A model generated the notes under the pieces. It searched no databases and had not been told where the DNA came from. It saw nothing but the letters and a program-made list of their open reading frames with translations. A stretch of DNA of 56,728 nucleotides, taken from assembly GCA_002335145.1 (NCBI GenBank), contig DDBV01000026.1, forward strand, positions 1 through 56,728, written 5' to 3'. Positions 10,332 to 18,934 of the stretch are shown here, one piece after another (position 1 is the first letter of the stretch; the number at the start of each line of letters is the position of its first letter). The DNA comes from Patescibacteria group bacterium UBA2023 (GTDB lineage Bacteria > Patescibacteriota > Gracilibacteria > BD1-5 > UBA2023). A program made the translations under genes and the position numbers.

Positions 10332-11144
10332 CTACTGCTTGGCAAGCTTCTGAAGATCGCCAACCGTTTTTCCGGTCCGCCCGACACGGGCAATTTTTCC
10401 GTCTACGTCATTGCCGGTATATCCCAGAGATTGCTGGAGTCCCTTTGCTACATCTTCACTAAGAGACATCCACTTGGCACGAGCGTCGGCGGTAATCTGT
10501 TTCGATTTTCCGATAAGCTCCGTGAGAATCTTTCTCGCTTCATCAGGACTGATGGTCTTATTTTCGATCGCGATACGGATTTCTCTCTGGAGGGGGCTCT
10601 CGGAAGCAGTAGATGACTCGAGCTTCTCATTTCCGGTCACTGCCGCATCGGCTGGAGAAATCTCCCGAACATTGGATGCGGAGAAGGTGTAGCTCGGAAG
10701 GTCCGAGCGAGACTGGGTCGAGCGATCTTCGTTGGAGAGGCTCCCATCAATCTCAGCAAGCGAGGTCTGCGCTCCCGAGGCATCCACATAATACGTAGAC
10801 CACGCCTGCACCTGGACCGATACGCCTCGTGCCTTGGCAAATTCGGTCGCTTTAGCCTTGAGATCGGTCGAGCTCACATCGCCGATCGCCGCAAAACGCT
10901 CCTGACCATCCTTGTCTACGATGCGGTAGATTTTCGCCTCCTTTGATTTTTCAGCTTCGTCAAAAGCTTTTTTGAGAACCTTGCGATCCGGCTCTTTCTC
11001 GGCCGCTTGTTGTGCATCGAGCTGCCGCATACCAGCCTGGGCAGCCCCACCAGGATCCCCGTTTGGCAGGCATGTAGAATCCGCCCCGACTTCGGGAGAT
11101 TGATGCTTGCTATCCGGTCACCGAGCGACGATTTTTGTTCCCAT
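10332..11144 (-). CDS. Hypothetical protein with C-terminal peptidoglycan-binding-like domain
   Basis: The 270-residue product has no clear signal peptide. Its middle (about residues 60-110) has an YYVDASGAQTSL segment. The C-terminal 90 residues read SPDEARKILTEL, then AKWMSLSEDVAKGLQQSLGY and NDVDGKI, resembling PG_binding_1 repeats. The same EAR-ILT / W-L / DVDGxI pattern occurs in the protein at 43429-44481, so the two are probably paralogous in this part. The start at ATG 11144 requires one TGA (11118-11120) and follows a TATAGT-like -10; the next in-frame ATG is at 11030. Confidence 0.6.
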
Positions 11145-11317
11145 AAAAATATGGATATATACTATCTAAGTAGACCAAATTTATCACACTTTCAGAAGGA
11201 ACACAAAAAAAACATGGGGGGCAAAAACAGTTAGGTGGGGTCCCGATATTCTCCCACCCCGAGGCTCGGGAGATTGTCATGGTTTTTGCTTTTTGACAAA
11301 TCACCCGCATCCAGCCA

Positions 11318-12328
11318 TTATCCCTCGTACCCCTTCCACGCATCCATCAGGTTTTCATTCGCGTTCGGTGTGGGCTTATCGAGCTCTCCAGCGAAGTCTG
11401 ATCGGATCGTGCCGAGCACCGCAAGCACGTCATCGAGCGACTCGACCGAGACAAGCGACTTCCGGTAACCACGTGCACCGGGAAGGGCGTGAAGATACTG
11501 CACAAGATGCTTACGAATCTCCAGACACCCCTTGCGTCATTTTGTTGCAATGAGCAGAGTCGCGTGTCGCTCCATTACGTCCACGGTTTCACCGAGCGTT
11601 GGGCGGTATCCACCAGGCAGGAAACACCACGGATTCCCGAAGCTCGCTCGTCCGATCATGAATCCGGCGAGGTTTTTTTTCTTCGCCATTCCGTCATCGT
11701 ATCCCATTACATCACCATTCCCAATCACGGGGACCGATACCATATCAGCGAGCTCGTAGGTCCCCGTCCAGTCGGCCAATCCAGTAAATTTCTGTTGGTA
11801 GGTTCGCCCATGAATCGTGAGCATGTCCGCTCCGGCATCCACGAGTCCCCGACAGAAGTCGATGAGGTTGGAATGATCCTCCCACCCGAGTCGCGTCTTC
11901 ACAGAGATCGGGAGACTCACAGCCCGAGCCATCGCCTCCACACAGGCGTAGGCAGTATCGCGGTTGATCATGAGCCCCGACCCATGGCCGCTCTTTACCA
12001 CCTTTTTTGCTGGGCAGCCCATATTCACATCGATACCAGCTGCCCCATATCATTCTATGATTCGTGCGGCCTCAGCAAATTTCTCGGGGTCCTTGCCGAA
12101 GATTTGGAATATCACGGGCTTCTCGCTCAGATCATGCGGGAGTACCGTGCGAGCCAGTATAGGCGAATGCACAAGTCCGTCCGCACTGTAAAACTCGGAA
12201 AAAACAATAACATGAGGGGCAACGGATTTTACCACTTGGCGGTACGCGGAGTCGGTATAGCCGTCCATCGGGGCGAGTGCGACAATGGGGCCGGCATCGG
12301 CGCGTTCGCGCCAGAATGATTTACTCAT
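11318..12328 (-). CDS. dus: tRNA-dihydrouridine synthase
   Basis: This FMN- and NADPH-dependent enzyme reduces uridines in the tRNA D-loop. The 336-residue product has the APMDGYTDSAYR start, NMGCPAKKV with the active-site Cys, KTRLGW, IHGRTYQQKFTG, VIGNGDV and GRASFGNPW, all standard Dus motifs. Two TGA codons (12050-12052 and 11537-11539) supply Gly in IEGYGAAGIDVN and TKGRKGC. It resembles the DusB type, but the exact uridine position is not clear. It has its own promoter, divergent from the gene at 12452. Confidence 0.93.
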
Positions 12329-12354
12329 GCGGTATCTAGATGATTGTGTTGCGT

Positions 12355-12382
12355 ATTATCGGGTGGAAGAAGAAGACGTCAA
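12355..12382 (-). promoter_or_regulatory. Promoter of dus
   Basis: On the minus strand TTGACG (12382-12377), 16 bases and GATAAT (12360-12355) lie 27 bases before the dus ATG. Confidence 0.65.
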
Positions 12383-12451
12383 GCGCAAATTCTTTTTTTC
12401 ACGAAAAAGGTGTGCTAGGATAGGCGTATCTACCAACGAAAACGAAAACAC

Positions 12452-12958
12452 ATGTCCGCAGCCACCCCCGCAGTGCGTTCGTCCGTCAAAAAATCTCTCG
12501 CCAAGAAGTATCGCTTCTCGTCCAATCTCGCATCTGTCGGTATCGTTTCTTTCGCCGATCCGGAGCTCCGGCGTTTCGTTGCACAAGGAATCTCTGCCAT
12601 AGGATTCGGAGCGGCCGTCATGGATGGTGATATCAATACAAACATCGAGAATACCTACGCCGTAGACAAACTTACCGCGGATGAGCTCGCCGGTTTCGAT
12701 TTCTTCGTGACGGACGGCGAGGGAAGCGTAGATACTATGAGCTTTATGCGAGCAGGGCTTGTGCCAATCCTCGCACAGGACAGCGTCTTCAGTGAACTCC
12801 TGCGAGACTTTGATCCCATGAAATTCGAAGGCAACGGATTTTTCTTCGCCGATCTCGATCCGTACCGTGTCTTCGAGAAGATCGTCAGCTACAAAGAAAC
12901 CACCAAATTCCCGGAGGACCGTCGCATCCTCCTACGAAACGTCCTCGCGACATTCTAA
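12452..12958 (+). CDS. Hypothetical protein, 168 residues
   Basis: I do not recognise the family. The protein starts with a basic Ala/Ser-rich stretch and continues as an alternating alpha/beta sequence (VGIVSF, FDFFVTDGEGSVDTM, GLVPILAQDS, GNGFFFADLD). The layout of a TDGEG-S-D segment, GLVPIL and GNGFFF recalls the C-terminal nucleotide-sugar side of GT-B glycosyltransferases, but it is far too short for a complete enzyme, so this is only a weak resemblance. There is no TGA codon and no signal peptide. It is a single-gene unit between the divergent dus promoter and a strong terminator. Confidence 0.7.
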   Translation: MSAATPAVRSSVKKSLAKKYRFSSNLASVGIVSFADPELRRFVAQGISAIGFGAAVMDGDINTNIENTYAVDKLTADELAGFDFFVTDGEGSVDTMSFMRAGLVPILAQDSVFSELLRDFDPMKFEGNGFFFADLDPYRVFEKIVSYKETTKFPEDRRILLRNVLATF

Positions 12959-12997
12959 AGAGACTCCGAAAGATACGCTCCGTCATCTCCGGCAGAT

Positions 12998-13028
12998 CCT
13001 CCCCCTCGGCAGAAGGGGGAGGGTTTTT
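12998..13028 (+). terminator. Rho-independent terminator
   Basis: A 9-base-pair C/G-rich stem (CCTCCCCCT with AGGGGGAGG) is followed by TTTTT. It ends the gene at 12452-12958. A partly degenerate copy of the same sequence (CCCCTCGGCAGA...) recurs at about 13196-13221. Confidence 0.85.
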
Positions 13029-13071
13029 GTTAGATCTTCGCGATACTATGGTGTCGGAAGGGTGCCGGGTT

Positions 13072-13186
13072 CGTCATTGCGAGCATTATGGCGAAGCAAT
13101 CCGGATCCTTTTTGGTGATTAAGAAACCATCTTCATGATCCCGCGCTCTCTGGATTGCTGCATCGCTGCGCTCCTCGCAATGACGG
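13072..13186. repeat. Palindromic intergenic repeat (CGTCATTGCGAG...GCAATGACG)
   Basis: Two inverted arms enclose about 48 bases. The left arm (13072-13102) reads CGTCATTGCGAG ... GCGAAGCAATCC; the right arm (13151-13186) reads GGATTGCTGC ... CTCGCAATGACG. This motif is a widely distributed REP/MITE-like intergenic palindrome. When translated it gives the familiar spurious peptide RHCEERSDAAIQ. Confidence 0.7.
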
Positions 13187-13843
13187 AATAAAAATCCCCC
13201 TCGGCAGACGTGGGAGGATTTTTTACATCATGAAAAATATTCGTCCTTTCGCAGGCCGAAAGGACCAAAGGCCGAGTCGCCCCGTCCGTTCGTCCTCGAG
13301 TCCGTATCCGCTCGCCGATGATGGAGCATCGTCCGCAATGCCCGCTGTCGCGAGTACGGAATGCGGACGATATTTTGCCCATCGGCTCTCGGACGGGACT
13401 CGGGCCGAGCCGGAATAGGGCGGGCTCGTCGCGACGGCCAACCCCGGCATCCGTTGTCCGGCTGTCGGCGTCCGCGAGGACGATCCGGCCATCGTGTCGC
13501 CGCACTACATTCCTCGCGGCTCACGGAAACCGAGCGAATGGTATACAAAGCGTCCGAGATATTGCAATCACTTTTGAATGGAAAACTCGAAAGAAAATTT
13601 GACCACATATGGTGTACGGGTATAAAGAAAGTACCACATCTTGTGGTTTGCTTCATCTAAACCCACTCGCCTATGTAGAAACCAACGAAAACAAAAATCG
13701 AAAGACGAAAAAACCTATTTGTTTGAGCCAAATAGGCTTACCGAGAATTTTTCCAAGTCACTATTACGTTAGCTCGAAAAATATCACTTGAGCAATGTTA
13801 TGGTTTTTAGGTAAGAAATAGGTAAATATTGATAACTCTAGCT
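13187..13843. other. Intergenic stretch without a supported gene
   Basis: Several frames are open here because TGA is not a stop, but none gives a recognisable or well-composed protein. The stretch holds a degenerate terminator copy (about 13196-13221), a G+C-rich block (13240-13510) and a promoter at 13599-13626. Downstream is an 8-base-pair hairpin CCTATTTG/CAAATAGG (13714-13736). Confidence 0.5.
13599..13626 (+). promoter_or_regulatory. Promoter without an obvious gene (possible small RNA)
   Basis: TTGACC (13599-13604), a 16-base spacer and TATAAA (13621-13626) form a good promoter. No convincing reading frame follows before the hairpin at 13714-13736, so a short non-coding transcript of roughly 100 bases is possible. 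Confidence 0.4.
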
Positions 13844-14083
13844 ATGCAAACAGAATTAGAACCATACGCAAATCTTGGACGAGATTCCGCTATACTCAGG
13901 TACGGCTACGGCAATGATTTTATCATTGTAGAATTTCGCTCGTGAGCATTTACGCTCTACACATATACCTATGAAAGTGCTGGAGCCCCGCATATTGAAA
14001 ATATGAAACGGTTGGCTGACACGGGAGAGGGGCTAAACTCATATATCTCCAGACACAAACCCCCTTATCAATCTAAAGACTAA
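13844..14083 (+). CDS. Small KTSC-like domain protein
   Basis: This 79-residue protein needs one TGA glycine (13943-13945, VEFRSGAFTLYTYTY). The pattern of a strand with VEFRSG, an aromatic TLYTYTY strand, then a helix and a final NSYISRHKPPY resembles the KTSC domain, a small fold often linked to phage or RNA-associated proteins. The family call is tentative and the function unknown. It is followed after 4 bases by another small gene and they share a terminator. Confidence 0.7.
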
Positions 14084-14087
14084 GAAT

Positions 14088-14291
14088 ATGCCAAAAGATG
14101 CTACCGGAATGCGAGGATACCGCTCGCGCAATGAAGATGGTCGGCTTCGAAAGAAGAGAGATGATACTCATATCAAGACCATCGAAGATAAATACGGAAT
14201 CGACTTAGAAGTCCGAGGAGATATGCATCTCGGCACCTACCTCGATTCACACTGACTCAAATCTCTAAATGATCTCATAACAGGAGAGTAG
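14088..14291 (+). CDS. Conserved small hypothetical protein
   Basis: The 67-residue product begins with basic GYRSRNEDGRLRKKRDDTHI, then KTIEDKYGIDLEVRGDMHLG and ends YLDSHGLKSLNDLITGE. One TGA encodes the Gly of SHGLKSL. Its shape (Arg-rich head, acidic helix, LGTYL...SLNDL tail) resembles small proteins of unknown function found in several bacterial groups. It follows the KTSC-like gene by 4 bases and ends before a strong terminator, so the two form an operon. Confidence 0.75.
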
Positions 14292-14297
14292 AGTAAC

Positions 14298-14326
14298 AAA
14301 ACGCCCTTCGGGGCGTTTTTCTTTTT
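14298..14326 (+). terminator. Rho-independent terminator with TTCG tetraloop
   Basis: The stem AAAACGCCC/GGGCGTTTT closes a stable TTCG loop and is followed by a T-rich run. It ends the two-gene unit 13844-14291. Confidence 0.9.
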
Positions 14327-14328
14327 CA

Positions 14329-14356
14329 TTGAATCCAAGACCGAAACAGGTATACT
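14329..14356 (+). promoter_or_regulatory. Promoter upstream of a small membrane protein gene
   Basis: TTGAAT (14329-14334), 16 bases and TATACT (14351-14356) directly follow the terminator. The first supported gene begins at 14563, giving a leader of about 200 bases. Confidence 0.55.
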
Positions 14357-14562
14357 CTCCCTGCCAAATATACCATTTCATAACTGTACTCGGATTTTTC
14401 GTATCCAAATCCACAAAACTTTTGCAAGCACGGGTAGCCGTCCAGCTCTCGGTCTGCAAATGTTTTGTGGGTACAGGAGTGGTATGTTTGGCGACATAGG
14501 ACGGTTGCCCGTTTTTACGTATTCGGAGAGCCCATCCACGCCATCCCTTCACTCCCCTCCCC

Positions 14563-14820
14563 ATGGATCTCTCGTTTCTCCCTCCCGAGTTCTTGCTCCC
14601 CCTGCGCATGCCGCTCTGGGTCTTCGTGCTGGTGGTGGCTGGTGCGCTATCGTGCCCGTGGGCGTGGCTCTCCATGCTCGCGGCATGGCGTCGGCATGAT
14701 CGCATCCGTTGGCAGTATGTCCTGCTGCGGCGCGAGGCGATTCATCGCGACGAGACGATCCGGTCATTCATAGACGACCTGGAGTACGACGACGATGCCG
14801 ACCGCGACTGTGCGTGATAA
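14563..14820 (+). CDS. Small membrane protein upstream of dnaK
   Basis: The 85-residue product has a hydrophobic segment (about residues 10-45) followed by a charged cytoplasmic tail ending in Asp-rich DDLEYDDDADRD. The last codons are TGT GCG TGA TAA, so UGA gives a C-terminal Gly before the real stop. Codon usage matches neighbouring genes. I do not recognise the family. It sits 14 bases before the CIRCE-like operator of dnaK but appears to be transcribed from its own promoter. Confidence 0.55.
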
Positions 14821-14834
14821 CGATAAATCAGAAA

Positions 14835-14861
14835 TTAGCACTCTTTGTGTTCATGTGCTAA
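14835..14861 (+). promoter_or_regulatory. CIRCE-like HrcA operator before dnaK
   Basis: TTAGCACTC (14835-14843), a 9-base spacer and ATGTGCTAA (14853-14861) match the CIRCE layout TTAGCACTC-N9-GAGTGCTAA, with two mismatches in the right arm. HrcA binding here would repress dnaK at normal temperature. The element lies just before the -35 box. Confidence 0.8.
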
Positions 14862-14868
14862 TTTTTAT

Positions 14869-14896
14869 TTGACTTTTATAGAGAGTCGTCTACACT
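14869..14896 (+). promoter_or_regulatory. dnaK promoter
   Basis: TTGACT (14869-14874), 16 bases and TACACT (14891-14896) lie between the CIRCE-like element and the dnaK ATG. Confidence 0.7.
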
Positions 14897-14933
14897 GGCA
14901 TCGAGATGGTTTAGATGCTAACTTTTTTCAATT

Positions 14934-16811
14934 ATGTCCAAGATCATCGGAATTGACCTCGGTACGACCAACTCATGTCTCGCCGTCATGGAGGGAGGAA
15001 AAGCAAAGGTCATTCCCAATGCCGAGGGAGGAAACACCACTCCGTCCGTCGTTGCCATGAAGGGATCGGACACACTCGTGGGTATGCCTGCCAAGCGTCA
15101 GGCCGTGAGCAATCCCGCTGGAACGATCTTCTCCGCGAAGCGATTTATCGGACGCAAGTACGATGAGGTGCAGAACGAGCTCAAGAATGTGCCGTTCAAG
15201 GTGGTAAAGGGAAGCAATGGTGAATGTCTCATCGAGTTCGGAGGAAAGAATGTCCGACCGGAGGAGATCTCCGCCAAGGTACTGGAGAAGCTCAAGCAGG
15301 ATGCGGAGCGGTTCCTAGGAGCACCCGTCAAGGAAGCGGTCATCACCGTGCCAGCGTACTTCAACGATGACGAGCGACAGGCAACGATCAACGCTGGTAA
15401 AATCGCCGGACTCGATGTGAAGCGCATCGTGAACGAGCCGACCGCCGCAGCGCTCGCCTATGGAGAAGGATCGAAAAAGGATCAGAAGATCGCGGTCTAC
15501 GACTTCGGAGGAGGAACGTTCGACATCTCGATCCTGGAGATCGGGTCGGAGGGGACGTTCGAGGTACTCGCCACAAACGGAGACACCCACCTCGGAGGAG
15601 ACGATTTCGATCAGCGCATCTTCGAATACGTCATCAGCGAATTCCAGAAGGATCAGGGGATCGACCTACGCAAGGACCCGATGGCGGTCCAGCGCGTCCG
15701 CGATGAGGCTGAGAAAGCCAAGAAGGAGCTTTCGAGCGCGAGCGAGACCGAGATCAACCTGCCGTACATCACTATCGATGCATCGGGGCCGAAAAATCTC
15801 TTCGTGAAGATTACTCGTGCGAAGTTCGAGGAGCTCGTGGCCGACCTCGTGGAACGCTCCATAGAGCCCTGTCGCAAGGTAATGAAAGATGCGGGGCTCC
15901 AGGCTTCGCAGATCGATGAGGTGATTCTCGTGGGAGGATCAACCCGCGTCCCGATGGTCCGACAGAAGGTCGAGGCATTCTTCGGCAAGGCTCCGAACTC
16001 GAGCGTGCATCCGGACGAGGCAGTAGCCGTAGGAGCCGCGATCCAGGCGGGAATCCTGCAAGGAGACGTAAAGGATGTCCTCCTGCTCGATGTTACCCCT
16101 CTCTCGCTCGGAATCGAGACACTCGGGGGCGTGATGACTCGCATGATCGAGCGCAACACAACGATCCCCACATCCAAGTCGCAGGTCTATTCTACCGCTG
16201 CAGACGGACAAACTTCGGTGGAGATCCATATTCTCCAGGGAGAGCGCGAGATGGCAGCCGACAACAAATCACTCGGACGATTCATCCTCTCGGGGATTCC
16301 GTCCGCACCGCGCGGAGTCCCACAGATCGAGGTCACATTCGACATCGATGCATCGGGAGTCCTCCATGTCACCGCCAAGGACAAGGGGACTGGCAAGGAG
16401 CAAAAGATTACTGTCCAGGGATCGACCGGTATGAGCGATGATGAGGTCGATCGACTCGTGAAGGAAGCCGAGGCGAATCGTGACAGTGACAAGGCAAAGA
16501 AAGAATCTATCGAGGCTCGCAATATGGCAGAGTCTGCCGTCTATCAGGCCGAGAAGACTCTGAAAGACAACGAAGGGAAATATGACGCAGCGCTCAAGAC
16601 TGAGGCAGAGAGCGCGATCGAGTCGCTCAAGGGAACACTCTCCGATGAGAAGTCCGACAAGTCCACCCTCGAATCCGGTACGAACAAACTCCAGGAAACC
16701 ATGATGAAGATCGGACAGGAAATCTACTCGAAGCAGCAGGCCGAAGGGGCTGCAGACTCCGGACAGACGAAGTCGGACGACAGCGTGGACGCCGAGGTGG
16801 AGGAGAAATAG
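14934..16811 (+). CDS. dnaK: Chaperone DnaK (Hsp70)
   Basis: DnaK is the ATP-driven Hsp70 chaperone that works with DnaJ and GrpE. The 625-residue protein has the actin-like ATPase domain with [10 protein letters not shown] at the N-terminus, [23 protein letters not shown] and the linker [13 protein letters not shown], followed by the substrate-binding domain and a helical lid ending in an acidic tail (VDAEVEEK). Length is normal. No TGA codon is used, unlike most genes here, in keeping with high expression. It stands alone under a CIRCE-like operator; grpE is 30 kb away and dnaJ is not in the window. Confidence 0.98.
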   Translation: MSKIIGIDLGTTNSCLAVMEGGKAKVIPNAEGGNTTPSVVAMKGSDTLVGMPAKRQAVSNPAGTIFSAKRFIGRKYDEVQNELKNVPFKVVKGSNGECLIEFGGKNVRPEEISAKVLEKLKQDAERFLGAPVKEAVITVPAYFNDDERQATINAGKIAGLDVKRIVNEPTAAALAYGEGSKKDQKIAVYDFGGGTFDISILEIGSEGTFEVLATNGDTHLGGDDFDQRIFEYVISEFQKDQGIDLRKDPMAVQRVRDEAEKAKKELSSASETEINLPYITIDASGPKNLFVKITRAKFEELVADLVERSIEPCRKVMKDAGLQASQIDEVILVGGSTRVPMVRQKVEAFFGKAPNSSVHPDEAVAVGAAIQAGILQGDVKDVLLLDVTPLSLGIETLGGVMTRMIERNTTIPTSKSQVYSTAADGQTSVEIHILQGEREMAADNKSLGRFILSGIPSAPRGVPQIEVTFDIDASGVLHVTAKDKGTGKEQKITVQGSTGMSDDEVDRLVKEAEANRDSDKAKKESIEARNMAESAVYQAEKTLKDNEGKYDAALKTEAESAIESLKGTLSDEKSDKSTLESGTNKLQETMMKIGQEIYSKQQAEGAADSGQTKSDDSVDAEVEEK

Positions 16812-16827
16812 CAATCTTCTTTCATAC

Positions 16828-16856
16828 AAAAAACCCCCGAATACTCGGGGGTTTTT
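16828..16856. terminator. Terminator shared by dnaK and the Nudix gene
   Basis: The stem AAAACCCCCGA/TCGGGGGTTTT with an ATAC loop has A and T runs on either side. It can stop transcription from both strands. Confidence 0.9.
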
Positions 16857-16871
16857 CCGGTATACGGACGT

Positions 16872-17441
16872 CTACTTTCCGAGAATCCTCTCCCGCAATT
16901 CCCCTATCGTCCCATCGATCTTGGCACGAGCGAACAGGAGCGAAAGCTTAGGAGAAATACGAATCTTCTCGTAAATTAGCATGTCCACAAACTCGTCGAA
17001 ACTCACCCACACCTCCTCGATTCGCTCCCCTGCATCGAGCGACTGCTCCGTGACCTTGCGAATACTGCGCGCAACATAGATGTATTCATCAAGTCGCATG
17101 ACGCTCGTGCCACCGACCGTCATAAGCAGGTCCCACTCGTCAGCTTCGTATCCCGACTCTTCCAATACTTCCCTTTTCGCTCAGAGAAGCGGCTCCTCAT
17201 TGGACTCGATCCGTCCTCCGTATAGCGAGAGAAACGGTGGACGATGCGGTTGTTCCTGTCGATTGATCCCGATCCGACCCATATCATCCACGAGAATAAC
17301 CCCTGCCGAGTCGCACCGAGAAACTGCTTCGAATGTCTGGATCGTCCCATCGAACATGGTTTGCGGCCACTGGTAGACATCAACGAGCTTCCCCTCGAAA
17401 ACGAGTGAAGCATTCGGTGGGAACTCGCGTTTCGGTTGCAT
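16872..17441 (-). CDS. Nudix hydrolase
   Basis: This 189-residue protein cleaves a nucleoside diphosphate linked to another group; the layout resembles ADP-ribose pyrophosphatases. The Nudix box is complete: GGRIESNEEPLLG followed by AKREVLEESGY fits GX5EX7REUXEEXGU. A TGA (at about 17178) encodes the Gly within the box, so the standard code would cut the enzyme at its active site. The upstream SRCDSAGVILVDD strand and downstream helices are typical. It is convergent with dnaK and divergent from miaA. Confidence 0.9.
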
Positions 17442-17499
17442 TGTCGCAAGCGTGAGATATTATCGCTCGCAGTCTATCGATTTTCGCACGAAACGCTAT

Positions 17500-18399
17500 A
17501 TGGATGTCATGACCGCCGCATGTCTCTCCGCCTGGATCGATCGAGCATCGGACGCGCCGAAGCTCGTTGTCATCTATGGCCCTACCGCCTGTGGAAAAAC
17601 AAGCCTGTCGCTCGATGTCGCCGAAATGCTTGGGACCGAGATTATCGGTGCGGATTCTCGCCAGATCTACGCAGATCTCGCCATTGGTACCGGTAAGATC
17701 CTACCAGAGGAAATGCGCGACATCCCCCATCACCTCATCGGTCACCTCCCACTCGACCGTCGGTATAGTGCGGGGGAATTCAAGACCGACGCGCTCACAA
17801 TATGCGACCGCCTCTGGGCAGAAGAAAAAATTCCCGTGGTCTGCGGCGGAACGGGACTCTACATTGACTCGCTCGTCTATGATTTCGATCTCCCACAGAC
17901 CCCGGCCGTACCCGAGTACCGAGCCGAGGCAGAGGCCTACCGACAGAGTCATGGCAATGAGGCACTCTGGAAACACCTCGAATCGCTCGATCCGGAAGCC
18001 GCTACGACCATCCATCCCAATAGCTACCCCTTCGTCATACGCGCGCTCGAGCTCTTGGAAGTCTACGGACTACGGAAATCCGACCTCACCCGCTCAAACG
18101 AACCCGTATACGATACTTTTTTTCTCTCGCCCTACACGGGCGACCGAACCGGACTCTACGAGCGAATCGACCGGCGCGTGGCGAGCATGTTCAAGGAGGG
18201 GCTCGTAGATGAGGTGCGGATACTCCTGAATCATGGATGCTCTCCCGATCTACCGGGACTCGCTACCATTGGCTATGTAGAAACTATTTCGCATCTGCGA
18301 GGGGATCGAGATCTCGAAGAAACGATCGCTCTCGTACAACAGAAAAACCGCAACTATGCCAAACGGCAAATCACCTGGTTCCGGAAGTATGCAGGATAG
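17500..18399 (+). CDS. miaA: tRNA dimethylallyltransferase MiaA
   Basis: MiaA adds a dimethylallyl group to A37 of tRNAs that read codons starting with U. The 299-residue protein has the P-loop YGPTACGKTSL, ADSRQIYADLAIGTGK, PHHLIGHL, the VCGGTGLYIDSL strand and the IGYVETI segment near the C-terminus. There is no TGA codon. The frame is open from a GTG at 17452; ATG 17500 gives a normal MiaA N-terminus and is preferred, with ATG 17509 as an alternative. Confidence 0.93.
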   Translation: MDVMTAACLSAWIDRASDAPKLVVIYGPTACGKTSLSLDVAEMLGTEIIGADSRQIYADLAIGTGKILPEEMRDIPHHLIGHLPLDRRYSAGEFKTDALTICDRLWAEEKIPVVCGGTGLYIDSLVYDFDLPQTPAVPEYRAEAEAYRQSHGNEALWKHLESLDPEAATTIHPNSYPFVIRALELLEVYGLRKSDLTRSNEPVYDTFFLSPYTGDRTGLYERIDRRVASMFKEGLVDEVRILLNHGCSPDLPGLATIGYVETISHLRGDRDLEETIALVQQKNRNYAKRQITWFRKYAG

Positions 18400-18422
18400 T
18401 CATTAAAATCCTGCAGAGAGTA

Positions 18423-18450
18423 TTGACAATATAAATTTAATTTTTATATT
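18423..18450 (+). promoter_or_regulatory. AT-rich promoter with dyad symmetry
   Basis: TTGACA (18423-18428), 16 bases and TATATT (18445-18450) form a strong promoter in an unusually A+T-rich patch. AATATAAA ... TTTATATT makes an inverted repeat over the spacer and -10, which could be an operator. Confidence 0.6.
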
Positions 18451-18476
18451 GATATTTGTTTTTTGAAAACCCCACG

Positions 18477-18653
18477 ATGACACCTCTCAATATTAGCCCT
18501 CCAGGATTCTTCGAGAAACCGAGGACTCCTGATCTCCCAAGCTATGCGGAAGCGGTACGATTCTTGCAACTTCCGTGAGAACCGGACGCCGCCTTCGCCG
18601 CGCGCGCTGCACGCCTGCTGAATCCCTCGCATTTCCCTCTGGAATCACGGTAG
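18477..18653 (+). CDS. Small hypothetical protein, 58 residues
   Basis: The product is Pro-rich at the N-terminus (TPLNISPPGFFEKPRTP) and then amphipathic (YAEAVRFLQLPGEPDAAFAA). One TGA gives the Gly of LPGEPD. The support is the strong promoter 26 bases upstream and an open frame ending in TAG. I do not recognise the family. A minus-strand frame over the same bases (18493-18705) is the competing reading. Confidence 0.45.
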
Positions 18654-18792
18654 GACGAGTTTCATCCCGGATATCCTCTTGTTGGACATTCTTCGCCTTC
18701 TTCATGGGTCGATCGTATATTCCGTGGCGTACATCATGTTTGGACGACTAAATATTGTGTTCGGAGTATTGGGATAAAGGATCGCATTCGTA

Positions 18793-18820
18793 TTGAAAAA
18801 CTCCCGGAACCGTCTATACT
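18793..18820 (+). promoter_or_regulatory. Promoter before a leaderless micro-ORF and ftsA
   Basis: TTGAAA (18793-18798), 16 bases and TATACT (18815-18820). The expected transcription start coincides with the ATG at 18827. Confidence 0.6.
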
Positions 18821-18826
18821 GACGCT

Positions 18827-18898
18827 ATGGAAAAACGGAGTGAATTGGTCTCGTCAAGACCTTTATATTCTCTCTATGAAGCCATAGAATCAGTATAA
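18827..18898 (+). CDS. Putative 23-residue leaderless peptide upstream of ftsA
   Basis: ATG 18827 lies six bases after a TATACT box and so would be at the 5' end of the mRNA. The frame runs for 23 codons (MEKRSELVSSRPLY...) to TAA, inside the AT-rich palindrome before ftsA. It could be a leader peptide or simply chance; no family resemblance is seen. Confidence 0.35.
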   Translation: MEKRSELVSSRPLYSLYEAIESV

Positions 18899-18909
18899 AA
18901 ATTTTATAC
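18893..18909. promoter_or_regulatory. AT-rich near-palindrome upstream of ftsA
   Basis: GTATAAAA and TTTTATAC flank a central A, 25 bases before the ftsA ATG. It could act as a -10 region or a repressor site. Confidence 0.45.
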
Positions 18910-18934
18910 GAACCAAACGAATTCCACAAAACCC

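Noticed and set aside
13031..13656. Long minus-strand frame open under code 25
   Set aside because: It passes through the palindromic repeat (translating to the known spurious RHCEERSDAAIQ peptide) and a terminator copy; no family resemblance.
14265..14564. Minus-strand frame encoding a Trp-rich 99-residue peptide
   Set aside because: It runs through a strong terminator hairpin and a plus-strand promoter and overlaps the end of a supported gene; no promoter of its own.
18493..18705. 70-residue minus-strand frame (MKKAKNVQQEDIRD...)
   Set aside because: It overlaps the plus-strand small gene that has the better promoter. Kept only as an alternative.
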